From Alistipes sp. (GTDB lineage: Bacteria; Bacteroidota; Bacteroidia; Bacteroidales; Rikenellaceae), in assembly GCA_017631275.1 (NCBI GenBank), contig JAGBTQ010000009.1:1-64000 (forward strand): DNA of 64,000 nucleotides, given 5' to 3'. The notes under the pieces were generated by a model that worked only from the letters and a program-made list of their open reading frames with translations, was not told where the DNA came from and did not search any database. Shown piece by piece: positions 50,260 to 59,734 of this stretch (position 1 is the stretch's first letter; every line of letters begins with the position of its first letter). Made by a program: the position numbers and the translations under genes.

Positions 50260-53200
50260 TTACTGAGGTTTGTTAAGTGTTACTACGCTCTGGCACTCAT
50301 CCTCGAAGTCCCATACAAAAGGACCTGTGAGAGTTGTAGCTGCATCGTATGTAAGCACAAGTGAACCGCTTGTATTAGAGATACCCTTCTCATCCCATGC
50401 GTAGATAGAGGCTGTGGTACCCTCCACTGTGCAATTCTCGAGCTCAAGACCTGCTGCGAATACGCCCTTAAGGTGCAATGTTATGCCGTAAGTCTCGCCC
50501 TTGAATGTACAATCCTTAGCCTTGCCAACCTTACCGCCGTTGATTACAAGACCAATACCCTTAGCAGTACCATTGTTTGACTCGTTTACAACAGCGTTCT
50601 CGATAAGACCAACAGTTGCCTGGTAGCCTACCTCGATACCCTGGCTAACGCCATTGATAGTTACGTTCTTGATTGACTCAACATTAGCACCCTGCTGAAC
50701 AGCAATACCTGTAACGGTCTTGTCGGCTGTTGCGCAAGTAGCGTTGATTGTTACGTTCTCAACAGATGAGCCGTTGAATGCCTTGATAGCTGCTGTGTTA
50801 CCAGCGTGAGTGATTGTACCATTCTTAATAGTAGCACCATTCTTCAATGAGATACCACCCCAGTTGTTAGCTGTTGTGAGGGCGTGGCCACCAAGGTCTA
50901 CTACCTGATTCTCACCTGTGATAGCCAACTGTGTTGAGCCGAAGTCGATGTCCTTATCAAGAATTACAGAAACGCCCTTGCCGAGTGCCTCTGTCAAAGC
51001 AGCTGCAGTAGATACCTCACGACGATATGATGCAGGGTAGTTTACAGTTACGCCAGGGAACTCTGCAAGACCTTTCACTGGGTAGTGACCGCTACCGTTA
51101 GAACTACCACCAAAGAGCTGGTCGAAAGGAATGCATACATAGTGAGACTCGCCATCAGCGTGGTTGTGTGGTTCATTCTGATCAACGCCACCTACATAAT
51201 CAGATGACTCATAACGACCCCAACCACGGTTCCAGTAACCCTCGCAGTAGTGGTAGTTCATCCAATCACCATAGGTTACGGTTACATTCTTACAAGTAAC
51301 ATTTGTTGCAGTAGCAGTAACAACCTCATTGTATTTAGTCTCGGTTGTGTTAGTGTTACCGATAATCATACCCGATACGCGGTAAATATACCACTTGTAG
51401 TTAGATGTTACGTCGTTGATAACATCCATTACGCAAGCGATGTTACAGTCCTCAATAGTAATCTTTGAAGTTGAGCTAACACCACCAGCAATACCACCGG
51501 CATTCTGACCATGAGAATCCCACAATGTACCTACGGAAACTGTATCATCCAAGTTAATGCCCTTGAATGTACACTCGCCTTGTGCCCAGCCAACAACACC
51601 ACCAGTATACCAGTTGTATCCAGCAATCTTAGTATTGGTAATATCGATATTCTCGAAAGTTGTATTATTTGCGTAACCAGCAATTGTTCCTGAAATAACT
51701 GTGTAAGAAGCAAAAATTGCACCATCTACTTTAAGGTCCTTAACAGTTGCACCGTCCAAAACAGAGAACAAGCCCCAACCCTCCTTGCTTCCATAAACTG
51801 CACCGTTGAAACAGTGGTCACCTGTTATATGAGCACCAGTAATTGTTTTATTGTTACCATCGAAAATACCTGAGAAAGCTGCATATTTTTCTTCTCTATT
51901 ATCGCCGATAGGATCCCAATTAGATGCCGTCAAGTCGATATCCTCAACAAGCTTTACAGTGTAGCCCTTGAAGCCATCGTATGCTTTAACGTTCTCTGCT
52001 ATCCATGCCAAGCCGGCAGCAGCATCTGCAGCAGTAGGATCTACATCGTATACAAGGATTGTATTAGGATCGCTCACAAGAGTCCTCACGCCCTCTGCGA
52101 TTTCAACTGAACCATTCTCGTCAGCATAAACTGAATTTGTAAAACCAAAGCGAACAGGAGTGTCGTTCTTGCCGATGAATATGTTAGTGCCGTTGAAGAT
52201 GTTGAAGTTGAGCAATTCCTTTTGTGCCTCTGCCTTATCCTTTGAGCCAAAGTCAGCCTCAGTATAGTTGTGTACCCAGAATGCGTAGCTACCACCCTTC
52301 AAAGTAGAGTTCTTGATGGTTACATTGTTCATGTCAGGACCGCTGTTGAATACACGAACAGCAACATAGTTAGACTCCAATGTAGAGTTCTCAACATTCA
52401 AGGTAACCTCGCCCCAGTTGTTGAGGTGAGCAACAAAGCCCATGTCTGAGCCGCCGAAGTTGATAGCGTGAACGTTCTTAATGTTAAGAACACCACCAGC
52501 AGTTACGTTGAAAACGTTGGTTGAAGCGCCCCAACCCATATTGTCGCCTACGTGCTTAATAGTAATGCAGCCATTGCCCTCAGCAGCAGCGCGAGTCAAA
52601 GTGTTAGCGCCGTTTACGGTCATTGTACCGCGAACGTCGAACATATTGCGGTTAGAGCCAGTCTGGTCGCTTACACCGCTAAGAGTGTAGCCATTGAGGT
52701 TAAGAGTCAACTCCTTACCTGCAGGAACAGTAATTGTTTCATCAGCGTCGATAGCAACGTTCTGAATAAACTCAACAGGCTTGTTAAGCTCCATAGCCTT
52801 AGCAACAGCCTCGGCGAAATCTGTGTAGCTTACCTCATCAACAACAACATTGTAAAGGCTATAATCAGGCTCGTTGTACTCAGGCTCGATTACTACGTTG
52901 ATGTCAACATCGCTTGTGAGGAGGTTACCGTAGATGTTAGTGCGGTAGTTGCGCTGTACTGGTACAGAACCTACAGTGCGAGTCTTTTCGTTAGTGCCGT
53001 CAGTGTAGGTGAACTCTACCTCAACAGTCTCCTTGTCAGACGCAACAAGCAAGTAGTTCATTGCCAAGTACTCATAGCCAGCAACTGGGAAAGTCTCGTC
53101 CTTCTTGATGTCAGCAAGAGCGAACTCTGCCGCTACCTCATTGCTAACAATACCACCTACAAGGTCAAGAGTAGAGTAAACGTTCTTTACAGTTACTGCA

Positions 53201-53736
53201 GACTGAGTAGGAGTGTAGCCAGCGCTTGTTGAAGCAGCGTAGTCAGCAGTACCGATGTTGAGCTGAGCGAAAGGACGGCGAAGCTCGATAGTCTCGGTCT
53301 GAGCACCCTTAACAGTGAATTCGTGATACTTGTAGAATGCGTCACGTGCCTCATCGTTGCTAACAGCACCAGTGTAATTAACGGTCATAGTCTTAGCACC
53401 GAAATCTACTGTGTAAGGAGCACCCTCAGCTGCTGCCCAGAAGATAACAGAGTAAGTGTTGCCAGTTGTGAGCTGAAGCTCAACCTTTGCAGAGCCGTTA
53501 ATAGTTGCATCGGTAACTGTGAGGTCAGTCAACTCCTCGCCAGCAGCGTTGTAAACGGCATACTGCAAAACAGTAGCAGTAGTGCCATCGCTGTAAGCAC
53601 GAGTAGCGAGGTCTGGTGTACCTACCGCAAATGATACGGTAGCGGTCTCTCCAGTGGTTGGAGTAAAATCAAGATCGTTTTGGCAAGATGTCAGGAGCAT
53701 ACCGAATGCAGCGACAGCCATCATTAACTTCTTCAT
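50260..53736 (-). CDS. Giant surface lipoprotein: DUF6562 domain plus right-handed beta-helix
   Basis: 1158 aa. The signal peptide ends in the lipobox LLTSC (Cys18). Residues about 25-290 form a DUF6562-type domain, with DEARDAFYKYHEFTVKGAQT, IELRRPFAQLNIGTADYA and GSVPVQRNYRTNIYGNLLTS (first parts). The rest is a long series of parallel beta-helix coils (for example VENSTLESNYVAVRVFNS and MNNVTIKNSTLKGGSYAF) with glycan-lyase or adhesin character. It contains one DNxGLM-like interruption around 560-640. The first 280 residues are almost identical to those of the next gene. It is probably the tip or stalk adhesin of a surface structure. Confidence 0.75.
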   Translation of the reverse strand: MKKLMMAVAAFGMLLTSCQNDLDFTPTTGETATVSFAVGTPDLATRAYSDGTTATVLQYAVYNAAGEELTDLTVTDATINGSAKVELQLTTGNTYSVIFWAAAEGAPYTVDFGAKTMTVNYTGAVSNDEARDAFYKYHEFTVKGAQTETIELRRPFAQLNIGTADYAASTSAGYTPTQSAVTVKNVYSTLDLVGGIVSNEVAAEFALADIKKDETFPVAGYEYLAMNYLLVASDKETVEVEFTYTDGTNEKTRTVGSVPVQRNYRTNIYGNLLTSDVDINVVIEPEYNEPDYSLYNVVVDEVSYTDFAEAVAKAMELNKPVEFIQNVAIDADETITVPAGKELTLNLNGYTLSGVSDQTGSNRNMFDVRGTMTVNGANTLTRAAAEGNGCITIKHVGDNMGWGASTNVFNVTAGGVLNIKNVHAINFGGSDMGFVAHLNNWGEVTLNVENSTLESNYVAVRVFNSGPDMNNVTIKNSTLKGGSYAFWVHNYTEADFGSKDKAEAQKELLNFNIFNGTNIFIGKNDTPVRFGFTNSVYADENGSVEIAEGVRTLVSDPNTILVYDVDPTAADAAAGLAWIAENVKAYDGFKGYTVKLVEDIDLTASNWDPIGDNREEKYAAFSGIFDGNNKTITGAHITGDHCFNGAVYGSKEGWGLFSVLDGATVKDLKVDGAIFASYTVISGTIAGYANNTTFENIDITNTKIAGYNWYTGGVVGWAQGECTFKGINLDDTVSVGTLWDSHGQNAGGIAGGVSSTSKITIEDCNIACVMDVINDVTSNYKWYIYRVSGMIIGNTNTTETKYNEVVTATATNVTCKNVTVTYGDWMNYHYCEGYWNRGWGRYESSDYVGGVDQNEPHNHADGESHYVCIPFDQLFGGSSNGSGHYPVKGLAEFPGVTVNYPASYRREVSTAAALTEALGKGVSVILDKDIDFGSTQLAITGENQVVDLGGHALTTANNWGGISLKNGATIKNGTITHAGNTAAIKAFNGSSVENVTINATCATADKTVTGIAVQQGANVESIKNVTINGVSQGIEVGYQATVGLIENAVVNESNNGTAKGIGLVINGGKVGKAKDCTFKGETYGITLHLKGVFAAGLELENCTVEGTTASIYAWDEKGISNTSGSLVLTYDAATTLTGPFVWDFEDECQSVVTLNKPQ

Positions 53737-53787
53737 TGATTTTAGGTTATTAAAAGTTTCTAAATAGTTTGGATATTATCGAAAAAT

Positions 53788-53796
53788 CCCCCCCCC
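53788..53796 (-). repeat. Homopolymeric G9 tract upstream of the giant lipoprotein gene
   Basis: Nine consecutive C on the plus strand (G on the coding strand) lie 52-60 nt before the start codon, in the leader or promoter region. Tracts of this kind can change length by slippage. No other run of this length is seen in the window. Confidence 0.9.
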
Positions 53797-53908
53797 GAAA
53801 AACTCTATATCATTGTATCACAATGCTTTGTAGAGCGGAGGACGAGATACCTCGGTAATATGTTAGTTGTTTTGCTGTTTATACTCTCGCAAACCGAGTT
53901 GGTTTAAA

Positions 53909-53940
53909 TACTGCGCCCTCCCTTACGAAAGGGCGCAGTA
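53909..53940 (-). terminator. Hairpin after the second beta-helix gene
   Basis: An 11-bp perfect stem TACTGCGCCCT/AGGGCGCAGTA (53909-53919 with 53930-53940) lies 21 nt after the stop. The following TTTAAACC is only weakly T-rich, so termination may be partial. Confidence 0.6.
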
Positions 53941-53961
53941 GATAGGATATAATCTTAACGA

Positions 53962-56295
53962 TTATTTTACAGTTGCATTAGTTGTATTGTATGGTACCAA
54001 AGTAGCAAGATTATCAGCTGTCAAAGCCACGCCACCGAAAGTACAGTTCTCGAAGGTAATAGCTACAACAGCATCAACCTCATAGCCTGCTGCGAAGTCG
54101 CAGTTTACGAACTCTGTTGCTGCGTAAGGACGGCAGAATGCGTAACCCTGACCCTCACCGAATGAGCAACCATCGAACTTAACAGCACCGATAGTAGCTG
54201 CATACGATGTCCAACCGTTGAAAGTTGAGTTATATGCCTCAAGACCCTGGTTTGTACCCTGGTCGCAAGAGATGGTATATACTGTACCGTCAATTGTTAC
54301 GTTCTCCAAGATAACCTTTGAGTTGTTTGTAGAGTTGTGGTTAACGAAGATACCACGCATACCACCAGTAACGTTCAAGTTCTTGATAGTACCACCTGTT
54401 GTGTTGATTGCAGAGTCCCAAGTACCCCATGCATTTACGCTAATGTCGTTACCATTACCATCGATAACGCCGCCGTTAAGCTGGCTGATACCTGTTGCGC
54501 CGTAGCCGTTGCTACCAGCCTCAGACTTAGCCACTGCGATATCATTTACAAGAGCAACATTCTTACCATTTGCAAGAGCCTCGTCGAGCTCAGCTTTACC
54601 TGTAGCAACTGCATTAGCACCCTCAGCAACTACATAGTACTTGCCATCATTCTCATTCTTTACTGCGACGTAACCAGCAGCAATCCAAGCTGCAGTAGGC
54701 ATCTTATTAAATGCTCCACCATTCAAAGTAATGCTGCCACCCCAGTTAATAGGCATTGCTTCGAATGAACCACCATTAATAACAACCTTACCGTTAGTCA
54801 AAGGAGCCATTCCGTAGCCGCCATTAGATGCTGAGAAAGTACCGTCATTTACAGTAATAGAACCTTTGATTACATAAGCCAAAGAACCGTCCATGCCCTT
54901 GTGAGTATATGTTCCGCCATTTACGATAACATGAGCATCCTCATGGTAAATATAGAACACGTGGCTTGAAGTATTTAAGTACTCCTTGTTTATTGTACAA
55001 TTCTCAAGAATTGTTGTACCTGCCTCACCACAAGCAATAGCACCCTGATAACCTGTGATAGTTGCATTCTTCAAGGTCATATCACCGTAGTTGTTGATTG
55101 GGTATGATGGCCAACCCCCATTCTCACGAATTGAAGCACCGATGATTGCTGTGTTCTCAACAACTAATTCACCATAGTTGGCAATTGCAGAACCGCCATT
55201 TGCGCCAGTAGATGAAATAGTACCACCTACCAACTTCAAACTGCTGTTGTTCTTGATGATAGCTCCCTCACTCTTAGAATATGCACCAGTAATAGTCTTT
55301 CCGTTCAAATCAATAACCAACTCGCTAACAATCTCAAGTGGAGTAGTCAACACAACATCCTCAGTCAAAGTGATTGTACCACCATTCAAAGCAGCCTTGT
55401 GAAGAGCATCAAGCTCATGTGCAGGCTCGTTGTAGTCTGGCTTAATCTCAACGTTGATGTCAACATCGCTTGTGAGGAGGTTACCGTAGATGTTAGTGCG
55501 GTAGTTGCGCTGTACTGGTACAGAACCTACTGTGCGAGTCTTATCGTTAGAGCCGTCAGTGTATGTGAACTCGATGTCAACAACACTCTTCTCAGCACCA
55601 ACAAGCAAGTAGTTCATTGCCAAGTACTCATAACCAGCAACTGGGAAAGTCTCGTCCTTCTTGATGTTAGCAAGAGCGAACTCTGCCGCTACCTCATTGC
55701 TAACAATACCACCTACAAGGTCAAGAGTGTTGTAAACGTTCTTTACAACTACTGCAGACTGAGTAGGAGTGTAACCAGCGCTTGTTGAAGCAGCATAGTC
55801 AGCAGTACCGATGTTGAGCTGAGCGAAAGGACGGCGAAGCTCGATAGTCTCGGTCTGAGCACCCTTAACAGTGAATGTGTAATACTTGTAGAAAGCATCA
55901 CGAGCCTCATCGTTGCTAACAGCAGCTGTGTAATCCACTGTCATAGTCTTGTTAGCGAAATCTACTGTGTAAGGAGCGTTAGGAGCTGCTGCCCAGAAGA
56001 TAACAGAGTAGGTGTTGCCAGTTGTGAGCTGAAGCTCAACCTTTGCAGAGCCGTTAATAGTTGCATCGGTAACTGTGAGGTCAGTCAACTCGTTGCCCTG
56101 TGCATCATAGACAGCATACTGCAAAACGGTAGCAGTAGCGCCATCGCTGTAAGCACGAGTAGCGAGGTCTGGAGTATCAATGTTGAATGATACTACAGCT
56201 GACTCTTCCACGTTTGTGTCAAAAGCAACGTCCTTCTGACATGATGTCGCAAACAACATTGTGAATGCAGACAATCCAAAAAGAATCTTTTTCAT
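53962..56295 (-). CDS. Surface lipoprotein: DUF6562 domain plus beta-helix
   Basis: 777 aa. The lipobox LFATSC (Cys19) is followed by a DUF6562-type domain (about 30-295) nearly identical to that of the downstream giant gene, for example the shared YAASTSAGYTPTQSAVVVKN-type segment. A short hinge (NEPAHELDALHKAALN) leads to a right-handed beta-helix (about 300-777) built from repeats such as LKLVGGTISSTGANGG and VIVNGGTYTHKG. The beta-helix differs from the one in the downstream gene, so only the N-terminal module was copied or converted. It is probably another surface subunit of the same structure. Confidence 0.75.
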   Translation of the reverse strand: MKKILFGLSAFTMLFATSCQKDVAFDTNVEESAVVSFNIDTPDLATRAYSDGATATVLQYAVYDAQGNELTDLTVTDATINGSAKVELQLTTGNTYSVIFWAAAPNAPYTVDFANKTMTVDYTAAVSNDEARDAFYKYYTFTVKGAQTETIELRRPFAQLNIGTADYAASTSAGYTPTQSAVVVKNVYNTLDLVGGIVSNEVAAEFALANIKKDETFPVAGYEYLAMNYLLVGAEKSVVDIEFTYTDGSNDKTRTVGSVPVQRNYRTNIYGNLLTSDVDINVEIKPDYNEPAHELDALHKAALNGGTITLTEDVVLTTPLEIVSELVIDLNGKTITGAYSKSEGAIIKNNSSLKLVGGTISSTGANGGSAIANYGELVVENTAIIGASIRENGGWPSYPINNYGDMTLKNATITGYQGAIACGEAGTTILENCTINKEYLNTSSHVFYIYHEDAHVIVNGGTYTHKGMDGSLAYVIKGSITVNDGTFSASNGGYGMAPLTNGKVVINGGSFEAMPINWGGSITLNGGAFNKMPTAAWIAAGYVAVKNENDGKYYVVAEGANAVATGKAELDEALANGKNVALVNDIAVAKSEAGSNGYGATGISQLNGGVIDGNGNDISVNAWGTWDSAINTTGGTIKNLNVTGGMRGIFVNHNSTNNSKVILENVTIDGTVYTISCDQGTNQGLEAYNSTFNGWTSYAATIGAVKFDGCSFGEGQGYAFCRPYAATEFVNCDFAAGYEVDAVVAITFENCTFGGVALTADNLATLVPYNTTNATVK

Positions 56296-56352
56296 AGTTG
56301 TTAATAATTAGTTTGTAATAAATTTGGTTTGAGATAAATATCTTTCGTTAGG

Positions 56353-56382
56353 GAGTATAGGCCCGATCAAAGACCTATACTC
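56353..56382 (-). repeat. Duplicated 30-nt hairpin, copy 2
   Basis: GAGTATAGGCCC/AGACCTATACTC shares 28 of 30 bases with copy 1 at 50177-50206, including the CGATCAA centre, and is followed by a similar TGTGGGGGAGTC. It lies 46 nt after the stop of the DUF6562 gene at 56428-57330. Confidence 0.9.
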
Positions 56383-56427
56383 TGTGGGGGAGTCTAAACG
56401 ATTGGGGTAATCATATTAGAACAACAC

Positions 56428-57330
56428 CTATTTACTCTGCAAATAAACATCGTGATTAGGCTCGTTGTAGTCTGGGTTGATGATAACATCGAAGCCTACT
56501 ACGCTGGTGAGAATGCTACCGTAGATGTTAGTGCGGTAGTTGCGCTGAACAGGTACAGAACCTACTGTGCGAGTCTTAGCGTTTGAACCATCGGTGTAGG
56601 TGAAGTCGATGTCAACAACAGTCTTGTCGGCAGCAACAAGCAAGTAGTTCATAGCCATGTACTCATAGCCGTTTACTGGGAAAGTCTCGCCAGAAGGAAT
56701 GTTGGCATAAGAGAATGTGATCTCAGCAGGCTCGCCAACCTCGCCTGAAGCAAGGTTAAGAGTCTTGTAAATGCTCTTAACAGTTACAGCTGACTGAGTA
56801 GGGGTGTAGCCAGCGCTTGTAGAGGCTGCATAGTCTGAAGTACCGATGTTGAGCTGAGCAAAAGGACGCTTAAGCTCGATAGTCTCGTTCTGGGTGCCAG
56901 TAACAGTGAATGTGTAAGCAGTGTAGAAAGCATCGCGTGCCTCGTCGTTGCTTGCAGCATTAGCATAATCTACAGTCATAGTTTTAGTTGCGAAATCTAC
57001 TGAGTAAGGAGCGTTAGGAGCTGCTGCCCAGAAGATAACAGTATATGTGTTGCCTGTGGTGAGGACAATGTTTACAGTGGTAGAACCGTGAATAACGCCA
57101 TTTGTAACACGTAGATCCTCCATCTCCTCGCCAGCAGCATTATAAACAGAATACTGCAAAACTGTGGCAGTAGTACCGTCGCTGAAAGCACGGGTCTCAA
57201 GCTCGGGTGTGCCCACCTCGAAAGTAACGGTTGCACTCTTCTGTGCAGATGCCTCAGAAGTGGCCTCCTGCTGGCATGATGTCGCAAACATCATCATGAT
57301 TGCTGACAATCCCAATAGAATTTTTTTCAT
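56428..57330 (-). CDS. DUF6562 surface lipoprotein (fimbrillin-like)
   Basis: 300 aa. The lipobox MFATSC (Cys19) precedes a DUF6562-type domain that fills the protein: FEVGTPELETRAFSDG (36-51), DEARDAFYTAYTFTV and IELKRPFAQLNIGTSDYA (first part), SVPVQRNYRTNIYGS and a C-terminal NPDYNEPNHDV. It is the short paralogue of the N-terminal domains of the two downstream beta-helix proteins and ends where their extra domains begin. The ETR at about 42-44 could be a protease site as in fimbrillins. It lies 17 nt after the lipoprotein gene upstream and is probably a major subunit or anchor. Confidence 0.8.
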   Translation of the reverse strand: MKKILLGLSAIMMMFATSCQQEATSEASAQKSATVTFEVGTPELETRAFSDGTTATVLQYSVYNAAGEEMEDLRVTNGVIHGSTTVNIVLTTGNTYTVIFWAAAPNAPYSVDFATKTMTVDYANAASNDEARDAFYTAYTFTVTGTQNETIELKRPFAQLNIGTSDYAASTSAGYTPTQSAVTVKSIYKTLNLASGEVGEPAEITFSYANIPSGETFPVNGYEYMAMNYLLVAADKTVVDIDFTYTDGSNAKTRTVGSVPVQRNYRTNIYGSILTSVVGFDVIINPDYNEPNHDVYLQSK

Positions 57331-57347
57331 AATAATGTAGTAGTAAG

Positions 57348-58460
57348 TTATAGTTTGTTTTGTATCTCAATATTATAGTCTGGACCATCATATCCCGGGT
57401 TAATGCTTACGCCTCCCGAAGCCTTAGATGTCAAGAACTCGCCTCGGACAACTGTTAGCTTGTTGCGGACAATAGGTACGTTTACTGGATTTGACGACGA
57501 CATCAATTCGCCATTTTTGTTGTACACCTCCAACGATATGCTCATGGTTGTCTCCGAGCCATTAACAAAGATGTAGTCGTAGCCAAGGTTCATCTCGTAG
57601 TCGCCCTCGATGTACATCGGGCTTACAAACGACATACCTGTCCACGAGTCGGCAGGCTTGTCGGTAAACATGTTGAACGAACAAGGCATAAAGGCATTAT
57701 AGCGGAATACAACATAGTAGTCGCTAAGATTGATGCTCTGCAACAACATCTCGTAGTAAGGACGAGTGCCTGCAGTGGCACTAATGTTTGGCAATAGACC
57801 CTGCTCCTGCATCTTCATGGCAACACGGCTAAGGAAAATCTCAACATCTGTAGAGATAAACTTGAACTTACCAACGGGTCGCTTCATCTCTGCAACGGCC
57901 TGATTGTCTATGGTGTTAACAGCCGAGCCAGTGTAATAAGATGGGTCAGTGACTGTGGCAGAGGCATAACCGCGGAACACATCGCGAAAATCATTACTAC
58001 CCGAGTGCTCCTCTCTGTTTGCAAGAATAATCTCCGAGAAATCGCGAGTGTCGTAATACTTGTCCTCAGTGCTATTGATATTTACATAGTCGGTCCACAC
58101 CTTGAAGTCGTATGTTCCCTCTTCAAGGAGTAGGTCTGCCGTATAATTCAAGTCGGCATAGTCTGACTTAGTAAAGACGAAGGTGGCATCAGCAACACGA
58201 TTCTCATTGCGTGCGTTGTCCGTACGATAGGCGTTAATTGTGTATCGCACATCGTGAAAATCTATGGCACTCTTTGTCTCGGCATCTCCACCACGGGTAT
58301 AGCCAACCTCCGTATGTAGTGGCATGTCGGTGGTAAAGTCAAGATGCAATTGGAATGGCACCTTGTCGTAGTGCTCTTTCGGGAATTCGTGGACATCGCA
58401 ACCTGCAAACGCAAGTAGCAGCGCCACACATAGTAGTATATTGCGCAAAGTGTCTCTCAT
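57348..58460 (-). CDS. DUF6562-type lipoprotein (FimB/Mfa2-like anchor candidate)
   Basis: 370 aa. The lipobox LAFAGC (Cys21) leads to two beta-sandwich domains with the pattern MPLHTEVGYTRGG, VFRGYASATVTDPS, VAEMKRPVGKFKFISTDVE (first 19) and NVPIVRNKLTVVRGEFLTSK (20). This resembles the anchor or adaptor lipoproteins found next to DUF3575 proteins in Bacteroidales fimbria-type loci. Its start shares one base with the stop of the DUF3575 gene (TAATG), so they are translationally coupled. I infer the anchor role from order and size; the sequence alone shows only the lipoprotein and domain type. Confidence 0.72.
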   Translation of the reverse strand: MRDTLRNILLCVALLLAFAGCDVHEFPKEHYDKVPFQLHLDFTTDMPLHTEVGYTRGGDAETKSAIDFHDVRYTINAYRTDNARNENRVADATFVFTKSDYADLNYTADLLLEEGTYDFKVWTDYVNINSTEDKYYDTRDFSEIILANREEHSGSNDFRDVFRGYASATVTDPSYYTGSAVNTIDNQAVAEMKRPVGKFKFISTDVEIFLSRVAMKMQEQGLLPNISATAGTRPYYEMLLQSINLSDYYVVFRYNAFMPCSFNMFTDKPADSWTGMSFVSPMYIEGDYEMNLGYDYIFVNGSETTMSISLEVYNKNGELMSSSNPVNVPIVRNKLTVVRGEFLTSKASGGVSINPGYDGPDYNIEIQNKL

Positions 58461-59698
58461 TACTTACGTTTGTTTAGGTTAAAACGATATGATATGTTTA
58501 CTGCAGCATTGTCGATGCCCCAGTATGTCTTCTTATATGTGCCGATAAGCTTTCCATCCTTGACATTGTAGAATGTGTCGTAATGGAGCCTGTAAACACC
58601 CGCACCGAGCGTGAACTCTGCGTGCCATCTATTATTATTAGATATAGGTATACGGTAGCCAATGCTGATACCACCGCCCAACGCAGGCGACTTACCGTCG
58701 TGATCCTGATAGCGAATATCACCATTCGTAGCAATGTTGTACTGGGCATAGCCAAGGTGTGCACCAACAAACAATCGCTGGTTGTTGGGCTTGAACCAGT
58801 AGCGCACCTCGGGCTGAACGGCTAACGTACGGAATTTTACGGTAGAGGTAAAGTAGTTTAGTGCCGAGTAGTACACAGGCACAGCAAATGACCAGTGCTT
58901 TGCTATATCGACCTCGGCTCCAATATTTGATATTGCCATACCCAAACCAATAGCATTGGTCTTTAGGTAGAGACTGCGTGAGGGCACATCGCTCTGTGCC
59001 ATACTCTCTTGCATAGAGGTAATGTTGTTATCAACATCCGACTTACTTACAACACTTGTGCGTACGGGGAGTGTATCCTTATCAATACTCTCTACCTTAT
59101 TGCTCTTGAAAGTGATAAATACAACGTATGCATTACGCATATCGCTAAAGAACAACGAGTTGAGCTGCTTCCATGTCTTTCCGCCATTAAGTGCCATGAG
59201 TTTCTCGATGCGGTGATCCTCGGTAAACTCCTCGGGACTACCTATCTCATGGCGCTCCTGGTTGATGATGTCGAGAACAGCCTGCTTGTCGGCAATGTTC
59301 GACTTAGCAACAAGGTTTGCGAGAACCTCCCAAGAGATGTATGTTTCGTTGCGAGTTATGATCCTCTCAGGAATATTAACCTCCTTGCGCACGATATCTT
59401 CCAATGTCTTAAGACGACCGCGGGCAAGCTTTCTATTTATTTGGTGATTACCCTCAGGAGATGCAGAACCACAAAATGAGACTCTGAGCAACGTAACGGT
59501 GCTATCCTGCTCGATACTCTGCAAAAACGATATAATATCCAGCAACTGATGAGCGTTGTCGCTATACTCCTGCTCCAATACAGTGCTGTTCACACGGAAA
59601 TCTACACAAAACTTTGTGTGGCTCTCCTGTGAATAGACTTCATAGCTAATGCATATGAAGAGAAGTGGTAGTATTATATTTCTAAACGTTCGTAGCAT
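58460..59698 (-). CDS. DUF3575 outer-membrane beta-barrel protein with OmpA-like N-terminal region
   Basis: 412 aa with a signal peptide (1-23, SYEVYSQ). The N-terminal half has an OmpA/SPOR-like fold pattern (FCVDFRVNSTVLEQEY; LLRVSFCGSASPEGNHQINR; KLARGRLKTLEDIV), and the C-terminal half (about 245-412) is the DUF3575 eight-strand barrel with LKTNAIGLGMAISNIGAEVD and RTLAVQPEVRYWF. Such proteins are encoded next to fimbrillin genes and probably assemble or anchor the fibre in the outer membrane. It lies 36 nt after the multi-HTH gene and overlaps the following gene by one base. Confidence 0.82.
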   Translation of the reverse strand: MLRTFRNIILPLLFICISYEVYSQESHTKFCVDFRVNSTVLEQEYSDNAHQLLDIISFLQSIEQDSTVTLLRVSFCGSASPEGNHQINRKLARGRLKTLEDIVRKEVNIPERIITRNETYISWEVLANLVAKSNIADKQAVLDIINQERHEIGSPEEFTEDHRIEKLMALNGGKTWKQLNSLFFSDMRNAYVVFITFKSNKVESIDKDTLPVRTSVVSKSDVDNNITSMQESMAQSDVPSRSLYLKTNAIGLGMAISNIGAEVDIAKHWSFAVPVYYSALNYFTSTVKFRTLAVQPEVRYWFKPNNQRLFVGAHLGYAQYNIATNGDIRYQDHDGKSPALGGGISIGYRIPISNNNRWHAEFTLGAGVYRLHYDTFYNVKDGKLIGTYKKTYWGIDNAAVNISYRFNLNKRK

Positions 59699-59734
59699 AC
59701 GTTGTCTGTTTAAATCTCAATTTGTGTGCCATTC

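Noticed and set aside
52552..53232. 226-codon plus-strand frame within the giant lipoprotein gene
   Set aside because: A shadow of the DUF6562 coding sequence. Similar shadows occur at the paralogous position 55399-55788, as expected from shared sequence.
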